The position numbers were made by a program, and so were the translations under genes. Of a DNA stretch of 8,086 nt, positions 1 to 5,651 are shown in pieces. The notes under the pieces were generated by a model. It was not told the origin of the DNA. It made no database searches and worked only from the letters and a program-made list of their open reading frames with translations. Each line of letters opens with the position of its first letter. Position 1 is the first letter of the stretch. Source of the DNA: Caldilinea sp. Lineage in GTDB: Bacteria; Chloroflexota; Anaerolineae; Caldilineales; Caldilineaceae. The DNA lies in assembly GCA_026389955.1 (NCBI GenBank), contig JAPLGY010000054.1:1-8086 (forward strand), read 5' to 3'.

Positions 1-1075
1 CGCCTTCTGTCTTTTCTCCGCTCAAATTGGGGGGGGAAAACGAACTCTCGATCGTTTGGGCCATCCCGGTTTTGCCGACCAGGCGAGCTTTTTCGATAAT
101 TTCGATCACGTGGTAGGCGTGGGCGGGGTCGTGGAGCGGGCGCACGCCGTTGCGGATGCAGTGGACGAGGTGGTTGATGCCGTCGGTCCACGGCCAGTTG
201 GGGTCGCTTTCTGGGAAGACCTTCCAGGCGCCTACATCGTTTTGCCAGAGCTCGTAGCCGTCGGGGTCCCAGTCGTCGCCCAGCATCTGGATGGTGCCTT
301 TGCTGCCGTAAATTTCGATGGCAGGGGTGCGGTAGCGTTGGATGGTGAAGCCGGTGGTGACGACGGCGTAGCAGTTGTGGGCGAATTCGATGCAGAGGTG
401 GACATTGTCGTCGGTCTGCACCTCCATCAGCTCGCCTTCGACCACGCGCTGTTGGATAGCGGTGCCGATCAAGCCGGAGACCCGTCGGGCCGGGCCGAGG
501 AAGCCGGTCAGGCTGACAATGTTGTAGACGCCGAGGTCAAACATCGAGCCGCCGCCGGGCTGGTAGAACCATTTGCCCCAGTTGGGGCCAGACCAGCCGT
601 AGAATGCGCGTGCCAGATAAGGGGTGCCGATGTCGCCGTTGTGGAGATGGCGCCACATTTTTTGGTAGGTTGGGCTGAGCAGGACATGGGGGGCAGGGAT
701 CAGAAAGCCTTTGCTGGTGCGGGCCAGTTCGACGAGGGCTGCGGCTTCTTCCAGTGTGGAGGCCATGGGTTTTTCGACCAGCACATGTTTTCCGGCTTCG
801 AGTGCGGCGCGTGCCACCATGCCATGTTCGCGCATCGAAGTGGTCACCAGCACCAGATCGACATCTGCGGCAGCTACCACCTCCTCGAAATCGGTGGTGA
901 AGCGTTGGTAGCCATACTCTGGGCCGGTGACGAGCGGTTTGCGATCTTCTTTGATGTCGCAGGCCACTACGGTTTCGACCAGGCCCCGTTGTTTGAGGAG
1001 ATTGATCTGGCGTGAGTAAGCGTGCTGCATCACGCTGCCACACCCGACGACCCCGATCCGCACAGTGTTGGACAT
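1..1075 (-). CDS. Gfo/Idh/MocA family NAD(P)-dependent oxidoreductase (3' end outside window)
   Basis: The frame is open from an ATG at 1075 to the window edge, 358 codons. An N-terminal Rossmann fold begins at once: residues 6-15 read RIGVVGCGSV, the dinucleotide-binding glycine motif. The family hallmark EKP is at 101-103 (HVLVEKPMA). Residues 174-182, GGGSMFDLG, are the usual start of the C-terminal alpha/beta domain; where many members have a histidine two residues after that glycine, Y184 follows here. The family oxidises or reduces sugars, inositols and related polyols with NAD(P); the substrate cannot be read from sequence. AAGGAG (1081-1086) sits five bases before the ATG. The gene lies 123 bases downstream of the GntR-type regulator on the same strand, so co-transcription and control by that regulator are inferred. 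The fold looks complete by about residue 345; an eight-C run then leads into an unusual tail (see findings). Confidence 0.93.
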   Translation of the reverse strand, partial: MSNTVRIGVVGCGSVMQHAYSRQINLLKQRGLVETVVACDIKEDRKPLVTGPEYGYQRFTTDFEEVVAAADVDLVLVTTSMREHGMVARAALEAGKHVLVEKPMASTLEEAAALVELARTSKGFLIPAPHVLLSPTYQKMWRHLHNGDIGTPYLARAFYGWSGPNWGKWFYQPGGGSMFDLGVYNIVSLTGFLGPARRVSGLIGTAIQQRVVEGELMEVQTDDNVHLCIEFAHNCYAVVTTGFTIQRYRTPAIEIYGSKGTIQMLGDDWDPDGYELWQNDVGAWKVFPESDPNWPWTDGINHLVHCIRNGVRPLHDPAHAYHVIEIIEKARLVGKTGMAQTIESSFSPPNLSGEKTEG

Positions 1076-1080
1076 AGACA

Positions 1081-1086
1081 CTCCTT
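1081..1086 (-). promoter_or_regulatory. Shine-Dalgarno site of the oxidoreductase
   Basis: On the minus strand AAGGAG is followed by five bases and then the ATG at 1075. This fixes the start codon and shows that the gene can be translated independently of the upstream regulator. Confidence 0.75.
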
Positions 1087-1099
1087 GTTGGGTGGGGGT

Positions 1100-1144
1100 G
1101 GGTGCCCCAGCAGCGGCGCTTCGGTGCCGGTTGGGGGCCCACCC
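1100..1144 (-). other. GC-rich stem-loop in the leader of the oxidoreductase
   Basis: An imperfect palindrome. The outer arms GGGT/ACCC (1100-1103 with 1141-1144) and middle arms CCCCA/TGGGG (1105-1109 with 1132-1136) are complementary. The inner arms 1114-1119 and 1124-1129 flank TTCG in the plus direction. Read as minus-strand RNA, the inner stem has one A-C mismatch. It lies between the regulator and the Shine-Dalgarno site of the oxidoreductase, where it could stabilise the message or dampen read-through. No function can be proven from sequence. Confidence 0.4.
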
Positions 1145-1167
1145 AAAATAAAAAAGTACACAACGGG

Positions 1168-1194
1168 GCTGGGTCATCCAGAGGATGACCCAGC
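1168..1194 (-). terminator. Perfect 12-bp hairpin just after the regulator stop codon
   Basis: GCTGGGTCATCC (1168-1179) and its exact reverse complement (1183-1194) flank a three-base AGA loop. It begins five bases past the regulator's stop codon. On the minus strand the T-rich stretch (six T, then A, then four T) starts about 12 bases beyond the stem rather than directly after it. So this is a poor fit to a classical intrinsic terminator and may be a partial terminator or an mRNA-stabilising element between regulator and oxidoreductase. Confidence 0.45.
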
Positions 1195-1198
1195 TGAA

Positions 1199-1975
1199 TC
1201 AAGCGGCGATCACGCTCATTCGCTGGATGCTGCCGTTTTGTCGTTCGACGTCACGCCAGCTTTCCAGTCGGAACTTGCAGCGGTCGCTGCGGTAGATGGC
1301 CTTGAAATACTCGACGGGCAGATCGTGATCTCCGTAGGTCACTCCTTCGAGCAGGAGCACGGAACTATTGGGGCGCAGGCCAAAGAGAGACTTTTCATAG
1401 TCGGTTGCGGCCACAGATTCCAGCGTCTGTTCAGCGCGTCGCAGATGGAGATGGTAGCGGCTTTCCAGGAACTGGTAGAGTGAATTGCTGGCCAGGTCGA
1501 CGTTTTCCAGCCCTGGGCAAAGTGTGGTGGGCAGCAGGCTGGTTTCGAGGAGGAGGGGTTCTTGGTTGACTTTGCGCAGGCGGATGATTTTGAGGGTCGT
1601 CGCTCCTGTGCTGAGCCGCAGGCGGTGGGCTGCCGCAGCAGGGGGGAGGACGATGGCCTGTTCCAGCACCACTGACTCGACGCTGTCCCCGCGTCGTCCG
1701 ATTTCTTCTGAGAAACCGCGCAGGTGGAGGGCATCGTAGGTCTGTTTGGGTCCATGGACGAACGTGCCGACTCCCTGCCGGACTTCGAGCAGTCCTTCTT
1801 GCTGCAGGGAATGGATGGCCTGGCGGACGGTCATGCGGCTGACCAGGAACTGTTCGCAGAGCTCGCGTTCAGAGGGCAGACGGGTGCCCGCGGCCAGGAA
1901 TCCGCGGCTGATCTGTTCTTTCAACTGCTCTGCGATCTGGTAGTAGAGGGGTACCGGGCTGTTTTTGTCGATCAT
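1199..1975 (-). CDS. GntR family (HutC subfamily) transcriptional regulator with UTRA domain
   Basis: A protein of 258 residues, typical for the HutC subfamily. The N-terminal winged helix (about 6-76) opens with PLYYQIAEQLKEQI. The recognition region is LPSERELCEQF then SRMTVRQAIHSL (33-57), and the wing is RQGVGTFV (66-73). Residues from about 88 to 235 match a UTRA effector domain, which in this subfamily usually binds a phosphorylated sugar, amino acid or similar small ligand. The frame stays open to an ATG at 2035, but that codon lies inside the promoter -10 region, so the ATG at 1975 is chosen. No strong Shine-Dalgarno precedes it. The gene is followed by a sugar-type oxidoreductase on the same strand, the likely regulated partner. 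The operator-like palindrome in its leader suggests autoregulation. The effector is unknown. Confidence 0.93.
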   Translation of the reverse strand: MIDKNSPVPLYYQIAEQLKEQISRGFLAAGTRLPSERELCEQFLVSRMTVRQAIHSLQQEGLLEVRQGVGTFVHGPKQTYDALHLRGFSEEIGRRGDSVESVVLEQAIVLPPAAAAHRLRLSTGATTLKIIRLRKVNQEPLLLETSLLPTTLCPGLENVDLASNSLYQFLESRYHLHLRRAEQTLESVAATDYEKSLFGLRPNSSVLLLEGVTYGDHDLPVEYFKAIYRSDRCKFRLESWRDVERQNGSIQRMSVIAA

Positions 1976-2002
1976 TTTGGCTGGGACACGCAACACATAT
2001 AG

Positions 2003-2014
2003 AGGTCTATACCA
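2003..2014. promoter_or_regulatory. Putative GntR/HutC-type operator
   Basis: AGGTCTATACCA is a GGT-N4-ACC inverted repeat. It is close to the TGGTCTAGACCA-type sites known for the HutC-subfamily regulators DasR and NagR, with one mismatch in the inner palindrome and one at the outer edge. It lies about 12 bases downstream of the -10 box of the regulator promoter, near +5 to +16 of the expected transcript. Bound repressor there would block initiation or early elongation. That the neighbouring regulator binds it is inference from position and subfamily. Confidence 0.6.
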
Positions 2015-2025
2015 ATTATGCGGCC

Positions 2026-2054
2026 AGTATAACATCGGTGTCCAGGGGTGTCAA
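2026..2054 (-). promoter_or_regulatory. Consensus sigma70-type promoter of the gntR-oxidoreductase unit
   Basis: On the minus strand TTGACA (2054-2049) and TATACT (2031-2026) are separated by exactly 17 bases. This is a perfect -35 box with a good -10 box. Transcription should start around 2018-2020, giving a leader of about 45 bases to the ATG at 1975. The -10 box overlaps the alternative upstream ATG at 2035, which excludes that start. Confidence 0.8.
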
Positions 2055-2224
2055 CTCGGTTTTTTGAAGGGGCAGGGCTTTTCAAAAGTCATATGGGTTG
2101 AAGTGACAGCCTGAGGGCCTCATCTGGGCGCGGCACGGTCTCTTTCATACGTCCGTCGCAAGAACATGACTGGACTGCCCCATGTTCAACCCAGCGCCCG
2201 CTGTGAGCGCTGTGGTTTCGTTCA

Positions 2225-2291
2225 CCTGAATCCTGACTCTATGACAATCAGAAACTTTTCCGACAAAAAACCCTGACTCTGATCCCTGACT
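2225..2291. repeat. Degenerate CCTGA(A/C)T repeats
   Basis: Four copies of CCTGAAT or CCTGACT begin at 2225, 2232, 2272 and 2285. Two of them are extended to CCTGACTCT (2232-2240 and 2272-2280), 40 bases apart. They resemble low-complexity CTGAAT/CTGTCT runs found between genes, like the one at 5445-5473 in this window. The copies are short and could partly be chance. Confidence 0.4.
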
Positions 2292-2605
2292 GTTCGGCAA
2301 CCCATGCGCCTGTTTTTTCCGTACAATGGGATTTACGCTCTCGCAGAGCTGTCTCTAGTTTTGTTGACAGAGGGCCTTGCGTCTTCTGAAACCGACCCTA
2401 AAAAGCCGTGGAGATCCGCCAGTGACCCCTTCAAATCATTCCCACGAAGCCTTCCACTTTTTGTTGCAAAGAGAGTGGGCCGACGAGTCGCTGACCTGCC
2501 AAGGAGCAGTACACCATCCATATGACTTTTGAAAAGCCTGGCGTGGGAGAACGTGGACGATTTTGGCAGATTGGAACAGGATAAGAATTTACATGGCAGG
2601 CAGTG

Positions 2606-2611
2606 TATAAT
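2606..2611 (+). promoter_or_regulatory. Candidate -10 box for the lipoprotein gene
   Basis: TATAAT is a perfect -10 hexamer 95 bases before the lipoprotein start and in the right orientation. No good -35 box sits 16-18 bases upstream (the bases there read AAGAAT or similar), so this is a weak or activator-dependent promoter at best. Confidence 0.35.
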
Positions 2612-2706
2612 ACCGATCTCACGAATGGTTGTGGGTCGAAACAGGCCATTCGCATCGGATGTCTTTTTTAACCATCTTTTCACAAAACACAAAAAAGGAA
2701 AATCAG

Positions 2707-3576
2707 ATGAACCTTTACAAAGCACTTCAACGCCTGACACTCTTTTTGCCGGTGGCGCTGTTGTTCACGATGGTGCTGGGCGCTTGCCAGCTGATCCAGC
2801 CGGACGCGTCCGCGACCGACCCGGTCGTGGCTGCACCGGTGGAAAGTGCTGACGGTGCAGCGGTAGAAGCCAGCGTTGCGCTCACGGAAACGGCGGCCAG
2901 CGTCGCAAGCGTTGCCCCGGTCGATCTTGCGCAGCTGTATGCTGCTGCGCTCCAAGATGCCAAAGTCGCTGAGCCGTCTGAAATTGTGGATACGCTGACA
3001 GCGATCACCCCGGACAACGCGGCGTTGACCTGGCAGGAGGACCGGGTGTTGGTGGTGACCTGGACTTCGTGGAAGGGCTATGACGGTTTGGTTGGGCAGG
3101 AGACAACTCTGAGGCGTGAGGTCTGGGTGACGGCTGTGCCGCAGCTGCAGAATTTTTGTCAAAGCTATGCAGCGACCGATACCACCCCTTTGATCTTGCG
3201 TTTGGAGCAGCTGTTGGGCTTGCCGGTGAACAACGGCAAAACCCGCTTTGTGCAAATGTGGGTCAACCCGGCGGACATGCTGCGTCCCAGCCCCGACGGC
3301 GAGGTCGATGATACGGTAGCTGACTTGGAAATGCCTGGCCCCGAACGCTTCCCCTCCCAACAGGAGTATGAATTTCATCGCGACTGGTTCAATTTACAGC
3401 TGTCGTTGCAAGCGTACGACGACCCCAGCAAAGGGTATCCCTGGACCCGTCTTGGCTATACGTATGACTGGGGCAACCCAGAAAGCGAAGTCGGGCTGAG
3501 CGAATTTGTCATTGCTGCCGGCTCGACTGTTGCCGTCGAGCAGGTTGTCGAAAACGCACTGTATTGTGTAAAGTAA
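2707..3576 (+). CDS. Secreted lipoprotein of unrecognised function
   Basis: The protein has 289 residues. A basic N-terminus and hydrophobic stretch (11-24) end in the lipobox LGAC with C27, so it should be a signal-peptidase-II-processed lipoprotein anchored at the outer face of the cytoplasmic membrane. A low-complexity Ala/Val/Ser/Thr/Glu linker runs from about 31 to 73. The globular part (75-289) has marked aromatic patches: ALTWQEDRVLVVTWTSW (106-122), KTRFVQMWVNP (178-188) and GYPWTRLGYTYDWG (243-256), then SEFVIAAG. The only other cysteines are C151 and C287, which could form a disulfide. The ATG at 2707 is chosen over an in-frame ATG at 2629 because an AAAAGGAAAA ribosome site precedes it and because the signal peptide then starts properly. 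I do not recognise a named family. The aromatic motifs look like those of an uncharacterised family of exported bacterial proteins, but that is memory, not evidence. Confidence 0.85.
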   Translation: MNLYKALQRLTLFLPVALLFTMVLGACQLIQPDASATDPVVAAPVESADGAAVEASVALTETAASVASVAPVDLAQLYAAALQDAKVAEPSEIVDTLTAITPDNAALTWQEDRVLVVTWTSWKGYDGLVGQETTLRREVWVTAVPQLQNFCQSYAATDTTPLILRLEQLLGLPVNNGKTRFVQMWVNPADMLRPSPDGEVDDTVADLEMPGPERFPSQQEYEFHRDWFNLQLSLQAYDDPSKGYPWTRLGYTYDWGNPESEVGLSEFVIAAGSTVAVEQVVENALYCVK

Positions 3577-3633
3577 TCGGTTCGTACAGCGCTGGCTGCG
3601 CCAAGAGCCGGCGACCGTTCAGCGGGATGCATG

Positions 3634-3679
3634 ACCCTCGAGCAGCCGAGTTTCTTCAAGAAACCCGGCTGCTGAGGGT
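3634..3679. repeat. Near-perfect interspersed palindrome (REP-like hairpin)
   Basis: The arms 3634-3656 and 3658-3679 are complementary, with one extra G at 3640 and one A-C mismatch. The outer part pairs ACCCTC with GAGGGT, then AGCAGCCG with CGGCTGCT, and the core reads GTTTCTTCAAGAAAC. There is no T-run on the plus strand after the stem, so it is not an obvious terminator, although it lies only 57 bases after the lipoprotein stop. The AAGAAACC/GGTTTCTT core is reminiscent of dispersed extragenic palindromes in cyanobacterial and Chloroflexota genomes; that match is from memory. Confidence 0.7.
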
Positions 3680-3703
3680 GGGAAGAGATGCGGTCCCAGA
3701 CTG

Positions 3704-3973
3704 CACTTCTTGACATTTTGTCGTCTTATCGGCACGAGCACAGCGGCGAAGTTTCTCATCGGCATCGGCTCGCAGATTCTCAACCCATTTTTGCCGGTGA
3801 TTGCTGCTGGCCTGAACATGAGCGTCGTCGATCTGGGAAGGTTGGTGGGGTTGCGCAGCGCAATGGATATATTTGCTCTGATCCGCGCGCTGCTGCTGTG
3901 CGGCGATGCAGGTGCGGATCGCACATGGTGCATGGTTGGCGGAGCAATACGCTCTGGCAACGATACATTCTAA
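3704..3973 (+). pseudogene. Relic of the N-terminus of a major facilitator superfamily transporter
   Basis: In one frame the translation contains FCRLIGTSTAAKFLIGIG, then SQILNPFLPVIAAGL, then SVVDLGRLVGLRSAM. This is the pattern of the first transmembrane helix and the loop into the second helix of MFS permeases. After RSAM the expected family continuation (a LAPLFG-ADR type loop) is lost: the frame reads through unrelated residues and stops at 3973, after roughly 90 codons against some 400 for a full permease. No good start codon or ribosome site is present. The next gene starts 23 bases later. It is best read as the remnant of a deleted transporter gene. A short functional peptide is unlikely. 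Confidence 0.6.
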
Positions 3974-3995
3974 GTACGGAAAGGGGGATTGTTCG

Positions 3996-5444
3996 ATGCG
4001 CCAGGATACAGCCAGCCATGCGCGCTGCCTATTCTGGATTGCTTGTTGTCTCTGCACCCTGCTGTCGCCGGCCTCTGTCTTTGCCCGCGTTCCAGCCCCC
4101 TCTGTTCGCCAGCCTGTTTCTGGGTTTCAAGACGAGAACGTCTATGTGTTGGAGGGCCGGCTGGGGGTGATCGAGGACGACAGTTTGAGAGGTTACCGTA
4201 ATCTTTTTGTCGTTGCCCCGTGCACTCGAACCATCGATACTCTGTTTGAACAAGGACAAGCCGGCTGTGCGGTGCTGAAAGAGGTTGAAGAAGAGCGTCT
4301 GCTGCGGGTCAACCGGATCCTGGAGTTTTTCTGCAGCGAAGCGCTGCAAAAGCTGTTGGCCGCCGCCTATCATGCCTATGCTGAGGGCGTGGTCGCCAGC
4401 CAGCGCACTCCGAATCTGCTGACGCTGCTCAACCAGCTGCGTGAAGAAGATTGGAAAGAAGCGGCAGAAGAGCTGCACACTGCGGCCGCAAACGCTGAGA
4501 CAGCGCTTGTGCAGGATCTGACAAATACAGCGCCGCTTGCGGCAGCCGTCCAGCTGGCGCTGGAACAGACGGCGGGGGAGCTGTTCGTAGATTCGGTGAC
4601 AGGCATGGTTTTTGTACCGGTGCCGGCGGGCAAGTTTGAGATGGGAAGCACAGAAGAAGAAGTGGATGCTGCGTTGGCCCTGTGCCACGCCAGCTACGGA
4701 AACTGCGAGCGTGGCTGGTTTGCAGTTGAGCAGCCGCAGCACACGGTGACCCTGGATGCGTACTGGATCGGGCAGACGGAGGTGACCAACGCCCAGTTTC
4801 AGCAGTTTGTGGATGCCGGCGGCTATGCAACGGAGCGCTACTGGAGCGCTGAAGGCTGGCAAGTGCGCAGTGATGAGGAGTGGGAAGGGCCACGCTGCCT
4901 GGAGGATGAAGATCTCAACGCACCCAATCTGCCTGTCGTCTGTGTGAGCTGGTATGAGGCCGAAGCCTACACGCGCTGGCTGAGCGAAGCGAGCGGTGCG
5001 GCCATCCGTCTGCCGACCGAGGCGGAGTGGCAGAAGGCGGCGCGCGGCACAGAGGGGCACATCTTTCCGTGGGGAGACGAGTTTGACGGAAACCGGCTCA
5101 ACTTCTGCGATGCGAACTGCGAGTATGATTGGAAAGACGAGACCTACGACGACGGCTACACCTACACGGCGCCCGTCGGCAGCTACCCTGAAGGTGCCAG
5201 CCCGTACGGAGCGCTGGACATGGCTGGGAATGTATGGGAGTGGGTGAACGACCGGTACGACGGCAGCGACTACAGCGTGTCGCCTGGCAGCAACCTGCAG
5301 GGGCCGGCGACGGGCAAGTTCCGTGTGCTGCGGGGCGGGTCGTGGAGCAACATTAGCAGCTTTGTGCGCTCTGCCTTCCGGCTTATCAGCGCCCCCGACG
5401 ACTGGAGCAGCGTCAACGGTTTCCGTTGTGCCCGCTCGCAGTGA
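3996..5444 (+). CDS. Exported FGE-sulfatase (SUMF1) domain protein lacking FGE catalytic cysteines
   Basis: The protein has 482 residues. The ATG at 3996 follows AAGGGGG (3981-3987) by eight bases and begins a Sec-type signal peptide with a likely cut after SVFA (27-30). Residues 45-195 form a mostly helical, unassigned region. Residues 199-480 are an FGE-sulfatase/SUMF1 domain: FVPVPAGKFEMGS (206-218), QPQHTVTLDAYWIGQTEVTN (246-265), RLPTEAEWQKAARG (338-351), PWGDEFDG (358-365), DMAGNVWEW (408-416), RGGSW (446-450) and the usual ending GFRCAR (475-480). True formylglycine-generating enzymes carry two copper-binding cysteines shortly after GGS; here that stretch is WSNISSFVRSAFR, with none. 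Aerobic formylglycine formation is therefore unlikely. Cysteine pairs 230/237, 301/316 and 371/375 may form disulfides, in keeping with export. The role is unknown: a binding protein or a divergent non-heme-iron relative are options. No convincing promoter or partner gene is visible. Confidence 0.9.
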   Translation: MRQDTASHARCLFWIACCLCTLLSPASVFARVPAPSVRQPVSGFQDENVYVLEGRLGVIEDDSLRGYRNLFVVAPCTRTIDTLFEQGQAGCAVLKEVEEERLLRVNRILEFFCSEALQKLLAAAYHAYAEGVVASQRTPNLLTLLNQLREEDWKEAAEELHTAAANAETALVQDLTNTAPLAAAVQLALEQTAGELFVDSVTGMVFVPVPAGKFEMGSTEEEVDAALALCHASYGNCERGWFAVEQPQHTVTLDAYWIGQTEVTNAQFQQFVDAGGYATERYWSAEGWQVRSDEEWEGPRCLEDEDLNAPNLPVVCVSWYEAEAYTRWLSEASGAAIRLPTEAEWQKAARGTEGHIFPWGDEFDGNRLNFCDANCEYDWKDETYDDGYTYTAPVGSYPEGASPYGALDMAGNVWEWVNDRYDGSDYSVSPGSNLQGPATGKFRVLRGGSWSNISSFVRSAFRLISAPDDWSSVNGFRCARSQ

Positions 5445-5482
5445 TCCTGAACTTCTGTCTTCTGAATTTCTGGAAGGGGGGG
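5445..5482. repeat. Low-complexity CTGAA/CTGTCT run plus G-tract after a gene end
   Basis: Directly after the stop codon comes TCCTGAACTTCTGTCTTCTG, then AATTTCTGGAA and seven G (5476-5482). CTTCTGTCTT (5452-5461) occurs again at 4-13, where it is also followed by a G-tract (eight G, 29-36) at nearly the same distance. The run is pyrimidine-rich on the plus strand and not hairpin-forming. Confidence 0.4.
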
Positions 5483-5651
5483 CGAAGTTTTTGGTGGGTT
5501 CTTTCGATTTCTCGATCTGGTGGCGGCGCTGCAACAGAGCAACGACTTGCAGAGCAACATTGGGATTGGGCTGGATGTCGATTGTGTGAAGGCACGATTT
5601 AAGACGCCAGCGGCTGAAACTGGCTGTTCGACGTTGAAAGGAGAGAGATGA
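5466..5651 (+). other. Start-less open frame ending in an ATGA overlap with the methyltransferase
   Basis: From just after a stop codon at 5463-5465 a frame stays open to a TGA at 5649-5651, which overlaps the methyltransferase ATG as ATGA. The stretch from 5511 reads LDLVAALQQSNDLQSN, then IGIGLDVDC, and looks more protein-like than random sequence. There is no ATG; a GTG at 5520 would give 43 residues but has no ribosome site. It may be the tail of a lost gene that once coupled translation to the methyltransferase. Chance is also possible. Confidence 0.25.

Larger units (their letters stand above)
2055..2706. other. Long spacer without a credible gene
   Basis: About 650 bases separate the divergent regulator and lipoprotein genes. 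Both strands have short open frames, but none shows a recognisable protein, coding-like composition or ribosome site. Visible structure is limited. A 9-bp inverted repeat, TGGGTTGAA (2094-2102) and TTCAACCCA (2185-2193), encloses a second pair, GAACATG (2162-2168) and CATGTTC (2181-2187). Short CCTGACT-type repeats lie at 2225-2291. A possible -10 box lies at 2606-2611. The leader of the lipoprotein gene fills the last 90 bases or so. Confidence 0.6.

Noticed and set aside
56..1015. Plus-strand open frame of 319 codons
   Set aside because: It is the complement of the Gfo/Idh/MocA gene, whose Rossmann and EKP motifs are on the minus strand.
1976..2035. Upstream ATG (2035) as start of the GntR regulator
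   Set aside because: That codon lies within the promoter -10 region and would precede the expected transcription start; the extra 20 residues do not belong to the winged-helix family.
2364..2369. TTGACA in the long spacer as a promoter
   Set aside because: The hexamer 17 bases on (TGAAAC) is a poor -10 box and no gene follows closely.
2629..2706. In-frame upstream ATG (2629) for the lipoprotein
   Set aside because: It would put 26 polar residues before the signal peptide; the ATG at 2707 has a good ribosome site and a proper lipoprotein leader.
2333..2740. Minus-strand open frame of 135 codons in the long spacer
   Set aside because: No domain, no ribosome site, and it overlaps the start of the lipoprotein gene; judged a chance frame.
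3634..3679. Palindrome interpreted as an intrinsic terminator of the lipoprotein gene
   Set aside because: The plus-strand sequence after the stem is GGGAAGAG, without a T-run. A Rho-assisted or processing role cannot be excluded, so it is listed as a repeat.
3710..3715. TTGACA as a -35 box for the FGE gene
   Set aside because: No -10-like hexamer lies 16-18 bases downstream, and it falls in the MFS relic.
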